Assembly (NCBI GenBank): GCA_028554755.1
Contig: JAPTOF010000010.1
Span: 3,084,001 to 3,148,000 of the forward strand
Reading direction: 5' to 3'
Source of the DNA: Cordia subcordata
Taxonomy: Eukaryota; Streptophyta; Magnoliopsida; Boraginales; Cordiaceae
DNA length: 64,000 nucleotides
Shown here: one piece after another, positions 60,589-64,000 of the stretch
Numbering within the stretch: the first letter of the stretch is position 1
How the letters are laid out: each line of letters opens with the position of its first letter
Made by a program: the position numbers and the translations under genes
Notes under the pieces: generated by a model
Databases searched by the model: none
The model's input: the letters and a program-made list of their open reading frames with translations, nothing else
What the model was told of the DNA's origin: nothing

Positions 60589-63500
60589 TTAACTTGATTT
60601 ACTTGCCTTTGCAGCAAATGTTTCTGCCACCAGGAGAGGGAAGGCAATTGTTGCATCACAATGAACCTGCATAAAATCAATCATATGTTTCCTTTTTTTT
60701 TTCTTTGGGGGAATCTAAAAATGAATTACTTACATTTCGAAAAGATTAATTAGAGTAACTAACACTTTAAGAAAATTTGTCATTTCCTACGAAAGGTTTC
60801 CATGGAAAATCCGTTAGAAAATAGGGACAGCCTATGAATTTTCGTAAGAAGTCTTCCGTAGGAAAAGGTCCCGTGGGTAAATCAACCCTTGGCATTTTCT
60901 CCACTCTTACCAAAGCAAAGCAAGAGAACGAGAAGAAAAGTTGCTTTTACCTTAACTTTCTTGGCTTCAGCTCGTATTTTGCCCCAAGATACAGCTTCAT
61001 CAGGACGGGCACCAGAATCACTCCCATCAAATTCTTGTGCTGTATTAATGTATACAGCAAAATCAGCACCACCACACATCATATTTGCATTGCATATGTG
61101 ATGTTTTGGCAGCCCTCCACCCAGAATTATGATTCCCGTCTTCCTCGGACTAGCATGTACTGCCTCATTGTCCATGGCTCTAACATCTGCTTACACAGGA
61201 GCTAATAGTAGTTAATATTGACCTCCAATGATATACATTACCGAGTATTAATATAATAAATAAATACGCAAATATTTTAAAATTGTTCACATAGAAGGGT
61301 TAAAAATAAATCACGTCTGCACGTGAATGGACATATAAAAATAATAAATAAATACATTAATAATTTTTATATAAATTTAAACTTTTAAATGAGATGATAA
61401 TTTATGCTAGTTGGATGCTGCCATGAAAACCTGAGGAGAATTTCTTTACCTTGCACGATGTCAATGACTAAGCTAGGGTTGTTGTTATTAGAGTGCAAGT
61501 ACAACATGTCACCTATTGAGCCATCTGTCAAAGCTGGGCAGTACACTGGGATATTGTTCTGAAAAAAAAAAAAAGTTGGATGTAATTAACGTATCAGAGA
61601 ATGTAAAGAAGTTTCCCCTTGGTAGCTAGTAAAAATTCGAGAACTAAAAGATAAATATAAATAAAGAAAGTGTTTAGTTCAAGTCAACTAGTTGAAGTTT
61701 AATTAACTTTGATAACATAAATTGTCCCATTTCTGAATCGCATACAACGGTTTTATCGAAAAACAATTGCCTAATATTATTATTATACATCTTTCTCTTT
61801 TGATATATATTAAAACCCATAACATGAGGTTAATGGTGTGTTTCAAATGATCTTATTTTAAAATATTTATTTTATTAAAATAAAAAATATTTTATCACAT
61901 GCATCTTATGAAATAGTTGAAAAAAATAATGATAAATTGTTTATTTTTATAAGATTAAAAATATGATTTGTTTTAAGTTTTCATAATATGAATGTGATGA
62001 AATGTCCTAAATCTTATAAGATACCTCCTCATTTCAATACAATATGCTTCTTAAAATAAGATCATTCGAAACACACGATAAGTTTCTCCACCACTTATTT
62101 AAAAATATTAAAACTATCCACCATTTAAAAATAAATCTAACCTGCACATGTAGAAGGGTTGTGTTAAACACATCAAATAAAATTCATTAAATTATTTCTA
62201 TAAGTTTAAAACTTTTAAAAGAGGGTGACAAAAAATAACACCCCTATTTTTTAAGAGATTGTGTATTTATCTTAATTTTTTTTTTTGAAAAAACATATGA
62301 TTAGTATTTATCCTTGCATATATTCAGAATTTTCCCTCTCCGTGCATCATCAACGAGGAGATGATAATATGCTGGAAGAAACTTAATCATTGAATATATC
62401 AAATAGAATTTTGTCGAACGCCTACCTTGTATGCCCAGTACAAATACGAGCTCTCATCGTTGATTTCTTTTCCAAGTCGAGCAATAACCTTGGATGGCGT
62501 CCATAATGTTTTCTGGGCACAAACGAACAAGATCATAATAAGAATAAAATACTAGTGTAATACTGTTGAGAGAATTAAAAAAAAAAAAAAGAAATCATGC
62601 TTATTAATCATTTTCTATAAAGATAAGAAAGTAAATGAGTAAACAAAAACTTCTAAAAAGTTATTTCTTATTCATTATTCATTTATAAGAATGCAAAGGT
62701 GGGAAACCATGGCATTTATTCTAGCTTAATAATTTTTCGTGCTAATTTTCTATTTCGATTATTTAATCATAACTACGTAATTTTTTTTTATATTGAATTA
62801 TCTTATGTACTATTATAATTTTATAACACACATTTACATAAACCGGATGTTATAGCAAGTTCACAACACAAGTTGGGTTCCAAGGGTAGTTCAAGTATGA
62901 GGATTGATGACTTCAATACGAATTTTATGAGAAGTATAGATTGGTATGGCATGGGGTTGAAAAAAAAAAGGGAGATGTTCATAAGAAAAGTTACAAGGAA
63001 AAGCAAGTGAATTTACCCCAGATTTCTGCTGTTCCAACATATGATCAAAAATATCCATGATCCAATCCTCATTATAATTTACATAAAGCGGATATTACAG
63101 CAAGTTCACAAAACAAGATGGGTTCCATGGGTAGTTCAAGTATGAGGGTTGATGATTTGAATACGAATCTTATAAGTAGAGATGGTACAGGCTTGGGGGT
63201 TGAGAAAAAGAGAGAGATGTTCATAAGACAAGTTACGAGGAAAAGCAATTGAATTTACCTCAGATTTCTGCCCTTCCAACATACGAGCAAAAATACCCAT
63301 GATCCAGTCCTCGAATTTGCAGTAGTTCTCATTAGGGACCAACAAATTGCCAATGCGGTTCAATCCTTTTGATCGTAGCATTCTACCAGGTAGAGCAAAA
63401 TCACCCTTATAAGTATGACCAAGGCATTTAATGAGATCCTCTTCTATACCACCAGCAGTTGTAACCAGCACATCAACCTGCGATAAGAAGATGATAATTC

Positions 63501-64000
63501 AGTTATCGATAATATATATATATATTTTTGTCAGGATTAATGTGGTGCGGGATAATACATTGGTGGTATAAAAAAATACTGTTTCGAAAGATTTTCAAGA
63601 GTCCATTCAGCTAGAGCTTATAGTGGGGATATTAGTGAATCTTCCTATTGTATTAATACGTGCCCTTATGTGCAGGAAGAGTTTGTTTTTGAGCCTTAGA
63701 CGTAGACAGGTTTAATGTTTTCTAAACGAATAAATAGATGACGGTGAATTTTGAACCCGAGACAAGCTTGATTTCTAGCTGGAATCTGGTACCATGTTAA
63801 ACTACAGGCTTAAGCGACGAGGTGGTAACTCAAACGCGCTATTTTGTTTCCTTAGTTGTGAGAATTTTCAGAGAGCACTCACCATGCGATGCTCGGCAAG
63901 GTAACGAATAGTCTCACGAACCCCGGAAGAAACTAGATTTGAAGTGAATCCGAGGAAAATCTTGCACTTCACGGAGTCTCTGAAGGCTGGATCTCTCTCC
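60589..64000 (-). CDS. Deoxyhypusine synthase family protein (DHS or homospermidine synthase-like), C-terminal six exons; cut by right edge
   Basis: Exons (minus strand): 64000(cut)-63883, 63477-63259, 62512-62426, 61558-61450, 61186-60951, 60666-60589; all GT..AG with consistent phase and no stop. Family landmarks: [69 protein letters not shown] (catalytic His), [18 protein letters not shown] (active-site Lys of WGK), and [21 protein letters not shown] moves the aminobutyl group of spermidine, using NAD, to a lysine of eIF5A; homospermidine synthase is a plant paralog that uses putrescine instead. Differences from the DHS consensus as I recall it: MMCGGADF for MMRNGADY/F, HSNNNPSL for HSFRNPGL, DVRAMD for [15 protein letters not shown] for WIMPIFDxM, and a short C-terminus (AAKASKSS). 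It is either a drifting DHS or a recruited paralog. The N-terminus lies outside the window. Confidence 0.92.
60780..60875. other. Transposon-like inverted motifs in the last intron of the DHS-like gene
   Basis: Short stretches such as tttcctacgaaaggtttcc and tcttccgtaggaaaagg recall the 'ccgtaggaaa' subterminal repeats of CACTA-type elements. The evidence is weak and boundaries are not defined. Confidence 0.3.
61834..62078. mobile_element. MITE in an intron of the DHS-like gene, TSD TAA
   Basis: The ends TGGTGTGTTTCAAATGATC and (reverse strand) TCGTGTGTTTCGAATGATC are flanked by TAA on both sides (61831-61833 and 62079-62081). 245 bp, AT-rich, non-coding. Confidence 0.8.
62825..63312. repeat. 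Tandem duplication (about 240 bp) of an exon end plus adjoining intron in the DHS-like gene
   Basis: 62825-63062 and 63082-63312 are diverged copies of each other. The right copy spans the last 54 bp of the 219-bp exon, its donor and about 170 bp of intron. The left copy keeps a donor-like GGG/GTAAAT at 63017 and an open stretch reading [18 protein letters not shown], next to an AG (AATGAG) that could act as acceptor. Confidence 0.8.

Noticed and set aside
60834..61205. Plus-strand frames of 123 and 70 codons
   Set aside because: Antisense to a DHS-like exon and its intron.
1..64000. tRNA, rRNA or other structured RNA genes
   Set aside because: No cloverleaf, rRNA segment or snRNA-like sequence was recognised by eye; a covariance-model search would be needed to exclude small ones.

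Overview
The window is nuclear DNA of a eudicot plant: low GC, long AT-rich spacers, genes split by GT..AG introns, many nested transposable elements, and plant-specific families (G-type lectin receptor kinases, apoplastic copper amine oxidase, serine carboxypeptidase-like acyltransferases). I cannot name the species. Every recognisable host gene lies on the minus strand except one UGT relic; a LINE fragment is also on plus.

Region 1 (1-33.5 kb) is a decaying tandem array of intronless LECRK/RLK1-type receptor kinases. Two subfamilies alternate, here called A and B. In plus-strand order: A1 (1-1328, open but cut by the window edge), B2 (6382-10222, pseudogene with a hAT element in its exon), A3 (20689-23060, pseudogene with two adjacent lesions), B4 (24985-26040, truncated), and AB5 (30882-33492, an A/B chimera). 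The spacer upstream of each A gene is also duplicated, which allows insertions to be ordered in time. A solo LTR with a perfect 5-bp target duplication sits between A1 and B2, and the matching site between A3 and B4 is empty. Between B2 and A3, 10.3-20.1 kb is a two-copy tandem repeat with an internal 1.9-kb duplication. It carries decayed RNase H-domain fragments, three copies of one inverted-repeat transposon, and a Tourist-like MITE present in only one copy.

Region 2 (34.4-37.6 kb) holds a complete five-exon copper amine oxidase gene (670 codons) with signal peptide, TPQ tyrosine motif and copper histidines. Region 3 (37.8-41 kb) is spacer with two non-autonomous hAT elements.

Region 4 (41.7-54 kb) is a segmental duplication of a serine carboxypeptidase-like gene. 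The 47.8-53.7 kb copy is an intact 14-exon gene (478 aa, complete Ser/Asp/His triad); the 41.9-46.2 kb copy is a pseudogene that has lost exons and splice sites. A relic of a UDP-glycosyltransferase lies between them on the plus strand. Region 5 (54-60.5 kb) is spacer with CACTA-, Harbinger- and LINE-derived pieces. Region 6 (60.6 kb to the right edge) holds the last six exons of a deoxyhypusine synthase family gene with several departures from the family consensus and an intronic duplication of part of one exon.

The most interesting hypothesis is that a diverged deoxyhypusine/homospermidine synthase-like gene, an apoplastic copper amine oxidase and an SCPL acyltransferase lie within about 30 kb on one strand, with a UGT relic among them. 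Those are the enzyme classes used in pyrrolizidine-type (polyamine-derived) alkaloid synthesis. The clustering is seen; the pathway is inference.
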